The notes beneath the pieces were generated by a model. The model saw only the letters and a list, made by a program, of their open reading frames with translations, had not been told where the DNA came from and did not search any database. Shown one piece after another: positions 33,301 through 42,295 of a DNA stretch of 64,000 nt. Source of the DNA: Pseudomonas brassicacearum (GTDB lineage: Bacteria; Pseudomonadota; Gammaproteobacteria; Pseudomonadales; Pseudomonadaceae); assembly GCF_003732265.1 (NCBI RefSeq), contig NZ_MOBK01000006.1:1240001-1304000 (forward strand). Direction: 5' to 3'. The position numbers and the translations under genes were made by a program. Position 1 is the first letter of the stretch. Every line of letters begins with the position of its first letter.

Positions 33301-36208
33301 CGCGGTGCAAGAACGCATCCACGCGATTCGCCTGTTCAACCAGTGCGAAGGCACCGACCCGCGTGACGGCACACCGACTTGCCCGGTAGCCAAGCAGCAT
33401 CCGTTCTTTGGTCAATATGGCCGGGCTGACTGGGTGGGCGCGCGCACGGCGATGCAGCGCTGGTTCGTCGATCCGGTGGTCAACAGCAAAGGCGTCGACC
33501 GTGGCCTGGGGACCATTTTCACCCACGACCACCTGGGCCCATCGACGCACCAACAGATCGGGCTGTACGCCACCGTATTGGCAGAGCCGGCCGGTTCCAC
33601 CTGGTTCCACGCCGAAACCGGCGAGCCGTTGTACAGCGGCGCGCGGCAGGACGGCGGGCCGACTTCGTGGCAAGCGGTGATTTCTACCGGTGACCTGGAC
33701 GGCGACGGCAAGAACGACAGCTTCCGTGAGTTCTTCCTCGAATACAGCGACTTCCAGCACGCCTATGAAGCGGGTGTGTACGTGGGCGCCGGCCCGAATG
33801 GCGTGCCGAATGCGCAATCCTTCCCGGCCACTGCCGACAGCTTCCGCTACGCGATCAACCCACCGGTACGCAAGGAAGCCGCGACCCTGCTTGAGCAGGT
33901 GGTTGAAGCCCGCGGTGGGCTGTCGCCTGGCTGCCCGAGCCGGCCGTGCCCACAAGCCATCTCGGTGGATGACCCTGGCATGTTCGTGGTCAATTACCGC
34001 AACGAACCGCTGGCCCTGCGGGTGTACGACCCGAACAAGGTCGGCCCGGACGGCAAGCGCGGCATGCAGGCCGACGGCCTCGGCGGTGACCTTGCGTACG
34101 CCATGCAAAGCCGCACCGACCGGGCGATCCCGGCGATGAACCTGGCACCCAACCTGGTCACCGCCGCCACCGGCCCTACCGGCGGCACCACGCTGTTCCC
34201 GCCGCACATCAACAAGGGCGGCGCCGAACCGGGTGATCCGTTCACGCCGATGCTGCGCACCTACACCGGTGACAACGTGCGGCTGCGGGTGCATGCCGGC
34301 GGTCATGAAGAAGAGCACAACGTGACCCTGCACGGCGTGAAGTGGCTGCAAAGCGGTTCCGGTTTCGGCAACAGCTCCAACTCCGGCTGGCGCGCGTCGC
34401 AAATGATCGGAATCTCCGAGCAGATGGGCTTCATCGCGCCGGTCTCGATGTTGTCCAGTTCAGCGGCGACCACCGGGGATTACCTGTACTCGATGGACGC
34501 CTCCCTGGAAGGTTACTGGAGCGGAATCTGGGGTGTGATGCGCAACTACACCGCGCAACGCAACGACCTGTTCGCGCTGCCGAACAACCCGAAACCGGCG
34601 GGCATGCGCAACACCGTGGCCTTCGATGGCGCTTGCCCGCGGATTGGCGCCAACCCGAACGGCATCGGCACCCGGCCGACCGTGCAACGCAACTATGAAG
34701 TGGTCGCGGCACTGGCCAACGACATCCTCGGCAATCCGCTGAACCTGTCCATGGCAGACCCGGCGGGCATCGGCCAGCATGTCGGCGGGCCGTTGAATCC
34801 GGCGGGCGGTACGCTGGTGTACAACTCCCGTGCGGTGAGCATTCCACAGGTCACGGTAAACGACCCCGAGGACGGCACGACCTTCACCATCGGCGGGCAA
34901 AGCGGCCCGCTGCATGACCCGACCGCGATTCTGTACGTGCGCAAGTCCGACCTCGACCCGGTCACCGGCAAGCTGAAACCCGGTGTGCCTGTCGAACCGC
35001 TGGTGCTGCGCGCGGCGGCCGGTGATTGCATCAACATCACCCTGGAAAACCGTTTGCCGAGCGTGATGCCGGACTTGGTCCAGACCGCTTCGGTGATGGG
35101 CATGGTCAAGCGTGACCGCAACGGTGGCGAAGGCTCGACCACCTTCAGCAACAACCTGATGCGGCCGTCCAGCACGGTGGGTTTGCACGCCCAACTGCTG
35201 GCGTATGACATCACCAAATCCGACGGCACCAACGTCGGCACCAACCCGATCCAGACCGTACCGCCACGCGTTGGCAACAGCGGTGCGTACCCGACGCGTA
35301 CCTATCAGTACTACGCCGGGCACCTGGAGCGTGAAGGCAAGCCGATTACGCAACTGGGCCGCAGTGTCGACAACATCAACGCCACGGCGGTGGAGTTCGG
35401 CGGGTTGAATTTCACTCCGGCCGACGTGATCAAGCAGCCACAAAAAGGCCTCGGTGGTGCGATGAGCATCCTGCCGATCGGCGCGACCTGGGTTGAGGAC
35501 GCGCGCAAGGTCAACGCGACGGTCACTGCGCCTGGGCAAACCACCTACCGCGACTTTGCGATGGTCTGGCAGAAGGCACTCAACATGCGTTGGGCCAATG
35601 GCCGGCCGGTGGAAGGCATTGCCTCGGAAGCGGGTGTCCCGACCGATCCGCAGGACAACTCGAGCATGGCGATCAACTATAAAACCGAGCCGATGTGGTA
35701 CCGCTTCGGCCTGCCGCCGGACGCGCCGTTCGGTCACGCCGATGGCAACGGTTACGGCGACGTGCCCAACGCGCACATGGCCTACAGCAACGCGCTGGTG
35801 GGGGGCGATCCGCAGACGCCGGTGCTGTATGCCAAACCGGGGCAACCGTTCCGTACCCACATCCTGATGCCCACCGGTGGCAGCCGTGGTTCGACGTTCC
35901 AGCTGGACGGACACGTCTGGTCGGTCAACCCGTTCCAGTCGGAGAAGAGCGACACCGGCGGCTACCCGATGGGTACGCCCGGCGTGGGTTCGGTGCGGTT
36001 TGGCTACAACCCGATGTCGATGTACATCGGCGCCCACGAAAGCATCCTGCCGGCGGCGCACTTCAGCTTCATGCACCCGAGCGCCGGGGGCAGCAATGCG
36101 ATACCGGGCGACTACCTGTTCCGTGACTACGCCGGCTACGGCAATACCGCCGGGCTGTGGGGGTTGCTGCGGGTGACCAACGAACCTGAACCGGCACCGG
36201 CGCCGTAA
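30392..36208 (+). CDS. mnxG: Giant multicopper oxidase MnxG, putative Mn(II) oxidase
   Basis: At 1,938 residues this matches the unusual size I recall for P. putida GB-1 MnxG, one of its Mn(II) oxidases. An N-terminal hydrophobic segment (about 8-28) suggests export. Copper-type motifs: HIFHLHGH at 478-485, HCHFYPHF at 532-539, QHIH at 941-944, THDH at 1044-1047, and late His in TLHG (1314) and FMHPS (1895). The block LVLRVAAGDCLTINLQN near residue 98 recurs near 1540 (LVLRAAAGDCINITLEN), showing duplicated cupredoxin domains as in ceruloplasmin-like proteins. GCGAGG precedes the start; a GTG at 30386 is also possible. It heads an operon with copper chaperones and haem proteins, under a sigma-54 type promoter. 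Mn as substrate is inferred from family. Confidence 0.88.
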   Translation: MSGIPHAHHLVNLLLFLAPLFGIELADAAARCERNLVANVVALDQPLMFNRLGAQNANGMMFALRRDVVDDHNMSLAQGGAAVPGKVSLRPDKRPRPLVLRVAAGDCLTINLQNLLAYQANPGKHEETDVEGAEGGATGNADQFKVDEQVTDRHVGFQVNGLQAVNSIDDIASFTGRNANTLIPPGATRSYTLYAEREGAFAASSRGATFGGEGDAGNVANGLFGEVVVVPKGGRTYRNTVTEEEMRLASSGRTPAGQPIVDYQARYPQREPWIREGKAGTPIIGMVDGSEIISSESDAIVMGSNADGSFPPATYPLEAIGKRNPALPNRLEPFRDFASQFQDEVAATQAFPAYWADPVMAHVLEPTRDSFMINYGSGGMGAEVVANRLGVGPMHDCLSCAYEEFFLSSHTVGDVAMLVDVPANVGLENILPGETPRADQVGVKATMALYPSEPANVNHSYIGDFVKFRNTHNGHEQHIFHLHGHQWLFNPNDDNSDYVDAQGIGPGAGYTYEIANGGSGNRNRVAGDAIYHCHFYPHFAQGMWSMWRVHDVFEEGTKLEVSQQGNDGYHSEPYALRSGKPAAGARALPDGEIIAGTPIPAVVPLPGKAMAPMPGKVAVVPKISETLVASQGDDEEGDDGEHHGGSGGAQAIGSLALVDRSEANRNADGSLKNPGYPFWIGGMESSVGQRPPTPPLDMLDAAKAQSLKTSGNALWANLDPAQSGGWDGGLGRHSLDGFSSGGQAHTVTTSLDFSKEVTRAKPIYMPEEGTEVEQAAMAFHAKKEHPSFAVLPGNQVVARNFRTNGALPMAGAPYYEPCMDDRQKRLTASAGTGEFNSGERVDGLSFTGSSTFTADRPRIYKAANIQFDAVYNKVGYHFPQARILALWEDAWPVITKQRPPEPLVMRMNTFDCVQYQQTNLVPAIYEMDDYQVRTPTDVIGQHIHLPKWDLTAADGSANGWNYEDGVLSPGAVQERIHAIRLFNQCEGTDPRDGTPTCPVAKQHPFFGQYGRADWVGARTAMQRWFVDPVVNSKGVDRGLGTIFTHDHLGPSTHQQIGLYATVLAEPAGSTWFHAETGEPLYSGARQDGGPTSWQAVISTGDLDGDGKNDSFREFFLEYSDFQHAYEAGVYVGAGPNGVPNAQSFPATADSFRYAINPPVRKEAATLLEQVVEARGGLSPGCPSRPCPQAISVDDPGMFVVNYRNEPLALRVYDPNKVGPDGKRGMQADGLGGDLAYAMQSRTDRAIPAMNLAPNLVTAATGPTGGTTLFPPHINKGGAEPGDPFTPMLRTYTGDNVRLRVHAGGHEEEHNVTLHGVKWLQSGSGFGNSSNSGWRASQMIGISEQMGFIAPVSMLSSSAATTGDYLYSMDASLEGYWSGIWGVMRNYTAQRNDLFALPNNPKPAGMRNTVAFDGACPRIGANPNGIGTRPTVQRNYEVVAALANDILGNPLNLSMADPAGIGQHVGGPLNPAGGTLVYNSRAVSIPQVTVNDPEDGTTFTIGGQSGPLHDPTAILYVRKSDLDPVTGKLKPGVPVEPLVLRAAAGDCINITLENRLPSVMPDLVQTASVMGMVKRDRNGGEGSTTFSNNLMRPSSTVGLHAQLLAYDITKSDGTNVGTNPIQTVPPRVGNSGAYPTRTYQYYAGHLEREGKPITQLGRSVDNINATAVEFGGLNFTPADVIKQPQKGLGGAMSILPIGATWVEDARKVNATVTAPGQTTYRDFAMVWQKALNMRWANGRPVEGIASEAGVPTDPQDNSSMAINYKTEPMWYRFGLPPDAPFGHADGNGYGDVPNAHMAYSNALVGGDPQTPVLYAKPGQPFRTHILMPTGGSRGSTFQLDGHVWSVNPFQSEKSDTGGYPMGTPGVGSVRFGYNPMSMYIGAHESILPAAHFSFMHPSAGGSNAIPGDYLFRDYAGYGNTAGLWGLLRVTNEPEPAPAP

Positions 36209-36249
36209 GCCGAGGGGATGGGAGCGACACCGTCCCTTTGGGAGCAAGC

Positions 36250-36363
36250 CCTGTGGCGAGGGGGCTTGCCCCCGTTTGAGTGAGTAGCACTCACAGGATC
36301 TTGGTACCTCAGAGATTTTAGGGCTGCTTCGCAACCCAACGGGGGCAAGCCCCCTCGCCACAG
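36250..36363. repeat. Inverted repeat of the GAGGGGGCTTG family inside the mnx operon
   Basis: Arms GTGGCGAGGGGGCTTGCCCC near 36252 and its complement near 36339-36362 bracket 60 bases. It lies in the 183-bp gap between mnxG and the propeller gene and could lower downstream expression or protect mnxG mRNA. Confidence 0.85.
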
Positions 36364-36391
36364 GGAACAGAACTGAGAAGGGGAGAGAGGG

Positions 36392-38344
36392 ATGAACAGG
36401 ACCATCAGAATCGCCAGTGGTGCGCTGGTAATAGGCGTCGCGCTGGTCAGCCTGGGTGTTTGGCGCACCGCGCCGCCGAGCATGCTCAGCAAAGTCGCCC
36501 TGCCGGACACCTGGAGCGGCCAGAACCTCTCCCGTGACGGGGTCTCGGTGGCGCTTGAGGTCAAGCCGCTGGCCAAGGACGGTGTACTGCGCGAAGGCGA
36601 GTTTGCCGACGTGCAGTTCCGGGTCAAGGACAGCACTTCGGGCCAGCCGCTATCGGGCGTCAACCCCGGCGCCTGGCTCGACCCCGAAACCATTGCCGCC
36701 GACCAGGCCCAGGGCCGCGAGCAAAGCTGCAAATCCCGGGTCGGGGTGTTCCTCAAATCGAGCATCGGCGCGCGGCCGCTGCTGGACCTGAACAGCTACT
36801 TCCTGCTGGTGATGAACCGCGATGCCAGCGTTTCAGTGGTCGACCCGTCGGTGTCGGTGGGCGGCATCACCAGCACCATGGCGCGGATCGACCTCAAACA
36901 ACCGCCGATGGACTGGATCACCCCGAAGGACAACAAACGAGTCTTCATCTCGATGCCGACCGCCGGGGAAGTGGCGGTGATCGACAGTGAGCAATTCAAA
37001 TTGCTGGAGTCGGTGAGCGCCGGCAGCAACCCGGTGCGCGTGGCCCTGCAACCGGATGAACGTCTGTTGTGGGTAGGTAACAACGCGTCGACCGCCGACG
37101 AGTCCGGCGTCACGGTGATCGACACCCGTAGCCTCAAGACCCTCAAACACCTGGCCACCGGGGCCGGGCATCATGAAATCGCCTTCAGCAAGGACAGTCG
37201 CTTTGCCTTCGTCACCAACCGCGACGACGGCACCTTGAGCATCATCGACATCGCCAGCCTGACCGTCAGCAAACAACTCAAGACCGGCTCGCACCCGCTG
37301 TCGGTGGCGTACTCGCCGCTGTCCCAGGCAGTGTACGTCGCCGATGGCGAGGACGGCACCGTGACCGTGGTCGACAGCGCCAGCCTGGCGGTGCGCCGGG
37401 TGATCAAGGCGAAACAGGGCCTGGGGCCGATGGGCTTCAGCGCTGACGGTCGCTTCGGCATTGTGCTCAACACCCTGGAGAACCAGGCCTCGGTGATCGA
37501 TGCCGCCACCGACTCGCTGATCCATGAACTGGACGTGTCGGCCGAACCGTATCAAGTGGTGTTCACCAAGGCCTATGCGTATGTCCGCGGATTGGCCTCG
37601 GCGAAAGTCACGATGATCAATCTGTCGTCGCTGGGCCAGGGTCGCACGCCGATCAGCCAGGGATTCGAAGCGGGACCGCAAGCACCACGGCTGGCGGGGG
37701 ATCTGCCGCTGGCGTCGAGCCTGGCGGTGTCGCGGGACGACAACGCAGTGTTCGTGGTCAACCCGGTGGACAACACCACCTATTTCTATGCCGAAGGCAT
37801 GAACGCGCCGATGTCCGGGTACCCCAATCGCGGGCAAGTGGCGCGGGCGGCGATGGTCATAGACCGCAGCTTGCGCGAGGTCGAACCGGGGCTGTACAGC
37901 GCGCGGATCAAGCTGCCGTCGGCGGGGCGTTTCGACGTGGCGTTCCTGCTCAATCAACCGAACATCATTCATTGCTTCACCGCGTTGGTTGAGCCTGACC
38001 CCTCAATCGCCCAACACCCCGGCGTGCCCAAAGTGGAGTTCATGCTCGACAAGTCCACGGCCGCCCTCGGCAGCCCCTACGTGGTGCGCTTTCGCATCGT
38101 CCAGGGCCAGCAGAAGACCCGGCGCAGCGGGGTCAAGGATGTTCAGGTGCGCTACTTCCGTGCGCCGACGTCACGGGCACAGGAAGTCGCGGCCCTCGAC
38201 ATGGGCAATGGCATCTATGAAGCCCCGGTGACCCTGGACCAGAACGGCGCGTGGTACTTGCACGTTCGTGCGGCGTCGCTGGGTGCGAATTTCGATGACA
38301 AGACCTTTGCCAGCGTCCGGGTTCTGCCCGGCACTGCGAACTGA
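36392..38344 (+). CDS. YVTN/YncE-like beta-propeller protein, membrane-anchored
   Basis: The 650-residue protein has an N-terminal membrane segment or uncleaved signal (about 7-25), then repeated YVTN/cytochrome-d1-like propeller blades between about 150 and 480 (FVTNRDDGTLSIIDIASL, VYVADGEDGTVTVVDSASL, FVVNPVDNTTYFYAEG). The N- and C-terminal parts look beta-rich (Ig or YtkA-like; ADVQFRVKD, YVVRFRIVQG). Such propellers bind partners or metals in the periplasm. GAGAGAGG precedes ATG 36392, and the SCO gene follows by 13 bp. The role in Mn oxidation is unknown; scaffold or metal handling is an inference from context. Confidence 0.8.
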   Translation: MNRTIRIASGALVIGVALVSLGVWRTAPPSMLSKVALPDTWSGQNLSRDGVSVALEVKPLAKDGVLREGEFADVQFRVKDSTSGQPLSGVNPGAWLDPETIAADQAQGREQSCKSRVGVFLKSSIGARPLLDLNSYFLLVMNRDASVSVVDPSVSVGGITSTMARIDLKQPPMDWITPKDNKRVFISMPTAGEVAVIDSEQFKLLESVSAGSNPVRVALQPDERLLWVGNNASTADESGVTVIDTRSLKTLKHLATGAGHHEIAFSKDSRFAFVTNRDDGTLSIIDIASLTVSKQLKTGSHPLSVAYSPLSQAVYVADGEDGTVTVVDSASLAVRRVIKAKQGLGPMGFSADGRFGIVLNTLENQASVIDAATDSLIHELDVSAEPYQVVFTKAYAYVRGLASAKVTMINLSSLGQGRTPISQGFEAGPQAPRLAGDLPLASSLAVSRDDNAVFVVNPVDNTTYFYAEGMNAPMSGYPNRGQVARAAMVIDRSLREVEPGLYSARIKLPSAGRFDVAFLLNQPNIIHCFTALVEPDPSIAQHPGVPKVEFMLDKSTAALGSPYVVRFRIVQGQQKTRRSGVKDVQVRYFRAPTSRAQEVAALDMGNGIYEAPVTLDQNGAWYLHVRAASLGANFDDKTFASVRVLPGTAN

Positions 38345-38357
38345 AGAGGACACCGAC

Positions 38358-39014
38358 ATGAACCGTTTCGCACACCGTGGTTTGCTGACGTTCTGCCTGT
38401 TGGCGGCCGGTATCGGTCAGGCCCTGGCGCACTCGGCGGACGAACACGCCGGGCACGACATGCCCGCCAAGCCCGCCACTTCCGAAAGTGCCCAGGTCAA
38501 GTTCGCCGATGTGGCGCTGGTGGACCAGAACGGCAAATCGGTGCGCCTGGAAAAGGACCTGATCAGCAACAAAATCGTGGTCATGAGCTTCATCTACACC
38601 AGTTGCACCACGGTGTGCCCGGTGGTGTCCTCAATCATGGGCAAGGTGCAAAAACAACTGGGTGCGCGGGTCGGTGGGGAGGTGCAACTGGTGTCGATCA
38701 GCGTCGACCCGCAGCGCGACGACGCCAAACGCCTGAACGACTACGCCCGCAACTTCCAGAACGGTCCGGGCTGGAGCTGGCTGACCGGCAGTTCGCAGTC
38801 GATCAGTGAAACCCTCAAGGGCCTGGGCTCGTTCAGTGGCGACTTCAAGAACCATCAGCCATTGATTCTTGTCGGCGATGGCAACAGCCGTCACTGGACA
38901 CGCTACTACGGCTTCACCGACCCAGCCGTGCTGACCCGTGAAGTCGAGAAGATCAGTGGCCAGCGCAATGCCCACGCCAAACACACCGCCATTGCCATGG
39001 AGCAACAGCCATGA
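38358..39014 (+). CDS. SCO1/SenC-family copper chaperone
   Basis: The 218-residue precursor has a signal peptide (to about residue 24, ALAH) followed by a His-rich linker (HSADEHAGHDM). The thioredoxin-like SCO domain carries the copper site CTTVCP and the late conserved His region (NHQPLILVGDG). SCO proteins deliver copper or reduce cysteines for cuproenzyme assembly in the periplasm. It overlaps the next SCO gene by ATGA. Its place behind a multicopper oxidase suggests it loads copper into MnxG. Confidence 0.92.
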   Translation: MNRFAHRGLLTFCLLAAGIGQALAHSADEHAGHDMPAKPATSESAQVKFADVALVDQNGKSVRLEKDLISNKIVVMSFIYTSCTTVCPVVSSIMGKVQKQLGARVGGEVQLVSISVDPQRDDAKRLNDYARNFQNGPGWSWLTGSSQSISETLKGLGSFSGDFKNHQPLILVGDGNSRHWTRYYGFTDPAVLTREVEKISGQRNAHAKHTAIAMEQQP

Positions 39015-39631
39015 GAGCGCTCGCCCTGATCCTCTTCACGATGTGCTTTTGCATTGTCAGCTTGATGGCGTTTGCCCACGAAGGGCACGTAGAGCCTGCG
39101 CCGGCGGTGGCCGGCGCACAACCGGCGACCGGCACGCACGATGCGAAAACCTGGTTCACCGACACGCCGCTGCAGGATCAGAACGGCGAAACCCTGCGCT
39201 TCTATAGCGATGCGCTGCAAAACCGCGTGGTGCTGCTGAACGTGATTTTCACCAGCTGCAACGATGCCTGTCCGCTGATCACCCGCAAGCTCAAGGAGGT
39301 GCGTGAGTTGCTGGGCGACAAGGCGGATGGCATCACTTTTATCTCCCTTACCAGTGATCCGCTGCGCGATACGCCGGCGGTACTCAAGGCTTACACCTTG
39401 AAACAGGGCGTCGATGGGCCCCACTGGTTTTTTCTTACCGGCGACAAGTCACAAATGGACCTTGTCCTGAGTCGTATCGGCCAGATCGTGCCGACCCCTG
39501 AACAGCATTCCACGCAGTTGATCGTCGGTGACGTGGCGAACAAGCGCTGGAGCAAAATCCGTCCCGATGCCCCGGCCGCCGCCATTGCTCAGCGCTTGCA
39601 GTTGCTGACCATGCCCGTGGCCGGTCGTTGA
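39011..39631 (+). CDS. SCO1/SenC-family copper chaperone, second copy
   Basis: The 206-residue precursor starts with a membrane/signal segment (residues 2-23), then a short His-containing linker and an SCO domain with CNDACP as the copper-binding pair. It is distinct from the upstream SCO (roughly the same length but different core), so the two may act in sequence, for instance reductant and metal donor. ATGA overlap with the upstream gene indicates translational coupling. Confidence 0.9.
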   Translation: MRALALILFTMCFCIVSLMAFAHEGHVEPAPAVAGAQPATGTHDAKTWFTDTPLQDQNGETLRFYSDALQNRVVLLNVIFTSCNDACPLITRKLKEVRELLGDKADGITFISLTSDPLRDTPAVLKAYTLKQGVDGPHWFFLTGDKSQMDLVLSRIGQIVPTPEQHSTQLIVGDVANKRWSKIRPDAPAAAIAQRLQLLTMPVAGR

Positions 39632-39638
39632 GCGCGCC

Positions 39639-41189
39639 ATGAAAACGTCCCTGGTCCTCGGCCTGCTACTGCTGGGCGGCATTCATTGCACCGCCCATGC
39701 CTTAGCGCTCACCCCCAGCGAGAGTGCGGGCAAACGCCTGTACCGCGAGGGGCTGTCCGAGAGCGGTGAACCGGTCATGGCCCGGGTCGGCGCGGCCGAC
39801 ATGATCTTGCCGGCCAGCAGCTTGCCGTGCGCCAACTGCCATGGCGCCGACGGCCAGGGGCGGCCAGAAGGTGGGGTGCGCCCGCCGGACATCAGTTGGT
39901 CGCGACTCTCCAGCCGCTATGGCCAGGAGCAAGTCAACGGCCGCGACTATCCGGCCTACACCGAGGGCGCGTTGGCCCGCGCCATTGCCGAAGGTCGCGA
40001 TTCGGCCAACAACCGGCTCGACCCGGCGATGCCGCGGTTCGTGCTGTCGATGAAAGATCAACGCAACCTCACGGCCTACCTCAAGCGTGTGGCCGATGAC
40101 CGCGACCCCGGTTTGACCGCCGACAGTTTGCACCTGGGCACCCTGTTGCCCAGTCAGGGACCGCTGGCCGATGAAGGCGCCACGGTCGCGGCGGTGCTCA
40201 AGGGCAGCGTGGAACGAATTAATGTAGCGGGCGGCATTCATGGTCGGCAGGTGAGTTTGACCATCCTCGACCCTGGCCCGGACCGCGCCAGTGCAGAACT
40301 GGCGCTGGAACAGTTGATCGAACAAGAGCAAGTGTTCGCCCTGATCTCACCGCTGGCCCCGGCGCTGGATGTGGACCTCGCGGCGCGTCTGGAACAGGCG
40401 GGGATTCCGCTGATCGGGCCGCTGTCGTTACAAGGCATGGTGCAGGCCAGTCGGCAAATCTTTGAACCGTTGCCGGGGCTGCGCGAACAGCTGATCGCCC
40501 TGGCCGACTACGGCACCGCCAATTTGCGCGTGCTCAAGGGGCCGACGCTGATTACCTACCCGGACGAACCGAGCCAGCGGCAAGCGGCGCAGGACCTCGG
40601 CCAGTACTTGCAGGATCACGGCTGGCAAGAGGTGCGGTTGCAAGCCTACGACGAGGCACAAGACGAACTGCCGCTGGGTTCGCGCTCGGTGTTTTACCTG
40701 GGCAGTGGCCGAGGTTTCAGTCGTCTGGCCGAGCGTTTGCAAAAAGCGGGGCAGGTGCCTTACTTGTTCGCCGCCTCGAATCAGGTGGCCGGTGACGTGT
40801 TGCAAATGCCCAGCGGGTTTTCCCGGCGATTGTTTTTGGCCTACCCGTTCGTGCCCAGCGACTGGACGCTGGCCGGGCGTCTGGCGCTGACGCAATTGCG
40901 CGAAAACCAGGGGCTGGGCGGTCAGCACGCGGTGCTGCAAGTCGGCGCCTACAGCTCGATGCTGCTGCTCGGCGAAGGCATGAAGCAGGCCGGACGCGAC
41001 GCCAGCCGCGAGAAGCTCATCAGTGCCCTGGAAGGCTTGCATGATTTCGAAACCGGGTTGACCCCGTTGATCAACTTCGGCCCGGGCCGTCGCCTGGGCT
41101 TGAGCGGTGCCCACGTCGTTACGGTGGACTTGCCCGACCAACGCTTCTTTGTGGTTGCACCCTACAAACCCATTGCTGCCATGCCCTGA
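39639..41189 (+). CDS. Cytochrome c domain fused to a periplasmic binding protein
   Basis: The 516-residue precursor has a signal peptide (to about residue 23) and a mono-haem c domain with CANCHG near residue 67 and a distal Met in the region AMPRFVLSM. From about residue 165 it continues as a type-1 periplasmic binding protein of the branched-chain amino acid receptor class (GTLLPSQGPLADEG, VAGGIHGRQVSLTILD, ISPLAPALDVDLA, YPFVPSDWTLAG). This fusion is unusual. It could couple ligand sensing to electron transfer, or carry electrons from the oxidase; both are guesses. It follows the second SCO gene by 7 bp. Confidence 0.85.
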   Translation: MKTSLVLGLLLLGGIHCTAHALALTPSESAGKRLYREGLSESGEPVMARVGAADMILPASSLPCANCHGADGQGRPEGGVRPPDISWSRLSSRYGQEQVNGRDYPAYTEGALARAIAEGRDSANNRLDPAMPRFVLSMKDQRNLTAYLKRVADDRDPGLTADSLHLGTLLPSQGPLADEGATVAAVLKGSVERINVAGGIHGRQVSLTILDPGPDRASAELALEQLIEQEQVFALISPLAPALDVDLAARLEQAGIPLIGPLSLQGMVQASRQIFEPLPGLREQLIALADYGTANLRVLKGPTLITYPDEPSQRQAAQDLGQYLQDHGWQEVRLQAYDEAQDELPLGSRSVFYLGSGRGFSRLAERLQKAGQVPYLFAASNQVAGDVLQMPSGFSRRLFLAYPFVPSDWTLAGRLALTQLRENQGLGGQHAVLQVGAYSSMLLLGEGMKQAGRDASREKLISALEGLHDFETGLTPLINFGPGRRLGLSGAHVVTVDLPDQRFFVVAPYKPIAAMP

Positions 41190-41202
41190 CCGGAGGCCGA
41201 TC

Positions 41203-42159
41203 ATGAAACTCAACATTGCGCTGATGCTGCTGACACTGTGGGTCCCGGTCGCGTGGTGCAACAACGGCCCGGCCGCCGCGCGGGTCAATGGCGAGGAGAT
41301 TTCCGAGTTTCGCCTGGAGCGCTATTTCGCCGAATTCCTCGAGGATCAGGGCAGGGCGGTGGGCAACATTCGCAGCCCCAAGGCTTATAAGCAGTTGCGG
41401 CAGAAAGCGCTGGATGCCTTGATCGACAAGGAGCTGCTGTGGCAGGAAGCGCTCAAGCGCGGCGTGGTGATCAGCGATGCCGACGTGCAACGCCAGGTTG
41501 ACCAGACCCGACAAGCCATCGGCGGCCCCGAGGTGTTTGCCCGCCGGCTCCAGGACGCCGGTTTCGATGAAGCCAGTTTCAGCGAATACACCCGCCGTGA
41601 GCTGGCGGCCCAGCAAGTCTTTGCCGAGCTGGTCCAGGCCGGGGGAACACCGGATGAAAAACAGGTCCGGGCGTTTTACGAAGAACATCGCGCCGACATG
41701 AGCCGGCCCGAAGAAATCCAGGCCCGGCACATCCTGGTCAAAGTGCCACAAGACGCCGATGCCGCCACAGTTGAAGCGGCGCGGCTACGCTTAGTAGAGA
41801 TGCAAGCGAAAATCAGTAAGGGCGAGGACTTTGCCAGTGTCGCCAAGGCCGGCTCCGAAGATGCTTCGGCCAGTGAGGGTGGGGACCTGGGCTATTTTCC
41901 TCGCGGGCGCATGCTGCCCGAGTTCGAAGCGGCGGCCTTCGCCCTGGCGCCGGGGGCCGTCAGCGAACCGGTGCGTACGCCGTTGGGCTGGCATTTGATT
42001 TATCTACAGAACCACTTGGAGGCGGCCGATGTCTCAGAAATGCAGGGGCTTGAAATGGTCAGGGCTTACCTTGCCCGACAGCAACAGGCTCAAGCACGTC
42101 TGCAAGTTCTGGCGCAGCTTCGATCAAATAATCGAATCGAACGGATTGACGATGATTGA
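41203..42159 (+). CDS. Periplasmic parvulin-type peptidyl-prolyl isomerase
   Basis: The 318-residue precursor has a signal peptide (about 1-19), a SurA-like N-terminal chaperone segment (NGEEISEFRLERYF), and a PpiC parvulin domain at about 165-265 (EEIQARHILVKVP, DLGYFPRGRMLPEFE, TPLGWHLIYL). It probably folds exported proteins of this operon such as the very large oxidase. GGAGG precedes ATG 41203. It ends the mnxG operon, with the next promoter starting just after. Confidence 0.92.
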   Translation: MKLNIALMLLTLWVPVAWCNNGPAAARVNGEEISEFRLERYFAEFLEDQGRAVGNIRSPKAYKQLRQKALDALIDKELLWQEALKRGVVISDADVQRQVDQTRQAIGGPEVFARRLQDAGFDEASFSEYTRRELAAQQVFAELVQAGGTPDEKQVRAFYEEHRADMSRPEEIQARHILVKVPQDADAATVEAARLRLVEMQAKISKGEDFASVAKAGSEDASASEGGDLGYFPRGRMLPEFEAAAFALAPGAVSEPVRTPLGWHLIYLQNHLEAADVSEMQGLEMVRAYLARQQQAQARLQVLAQLRSNNRIERIDDD

Positions 42160-42167
42160 TGCTTCAC

Positions 42168-42222
42168 CCCCAAATGTGGGGAAAGCTTCAATGCAAATCC
42201 GGGCGCTTCCCCGTCTTTGGGG
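42168..42222. promoter_or_regulatory. Two CCCC-N6-GGGG palindromes upstream of the regulator/gsp/csg operon
   Basis: CCCCAAATGTGGGG at 42168-42181 and CCCCGTCTTTGGGG at 42209-42222 are both perfect N6 sites, 41 bp apart (about four helical turns), and 76-130 bp upstream of the sigma-54 element. This is a standard enhancer layout. Confidence 0.65.
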
Positions 42223-42295
42223 GACGGGGTTTGCGAGCGAAAAGGTTTTTTCATGAAAATCAAAGCGATGTGTCGATCAAAAAGCGGCACTCAGT

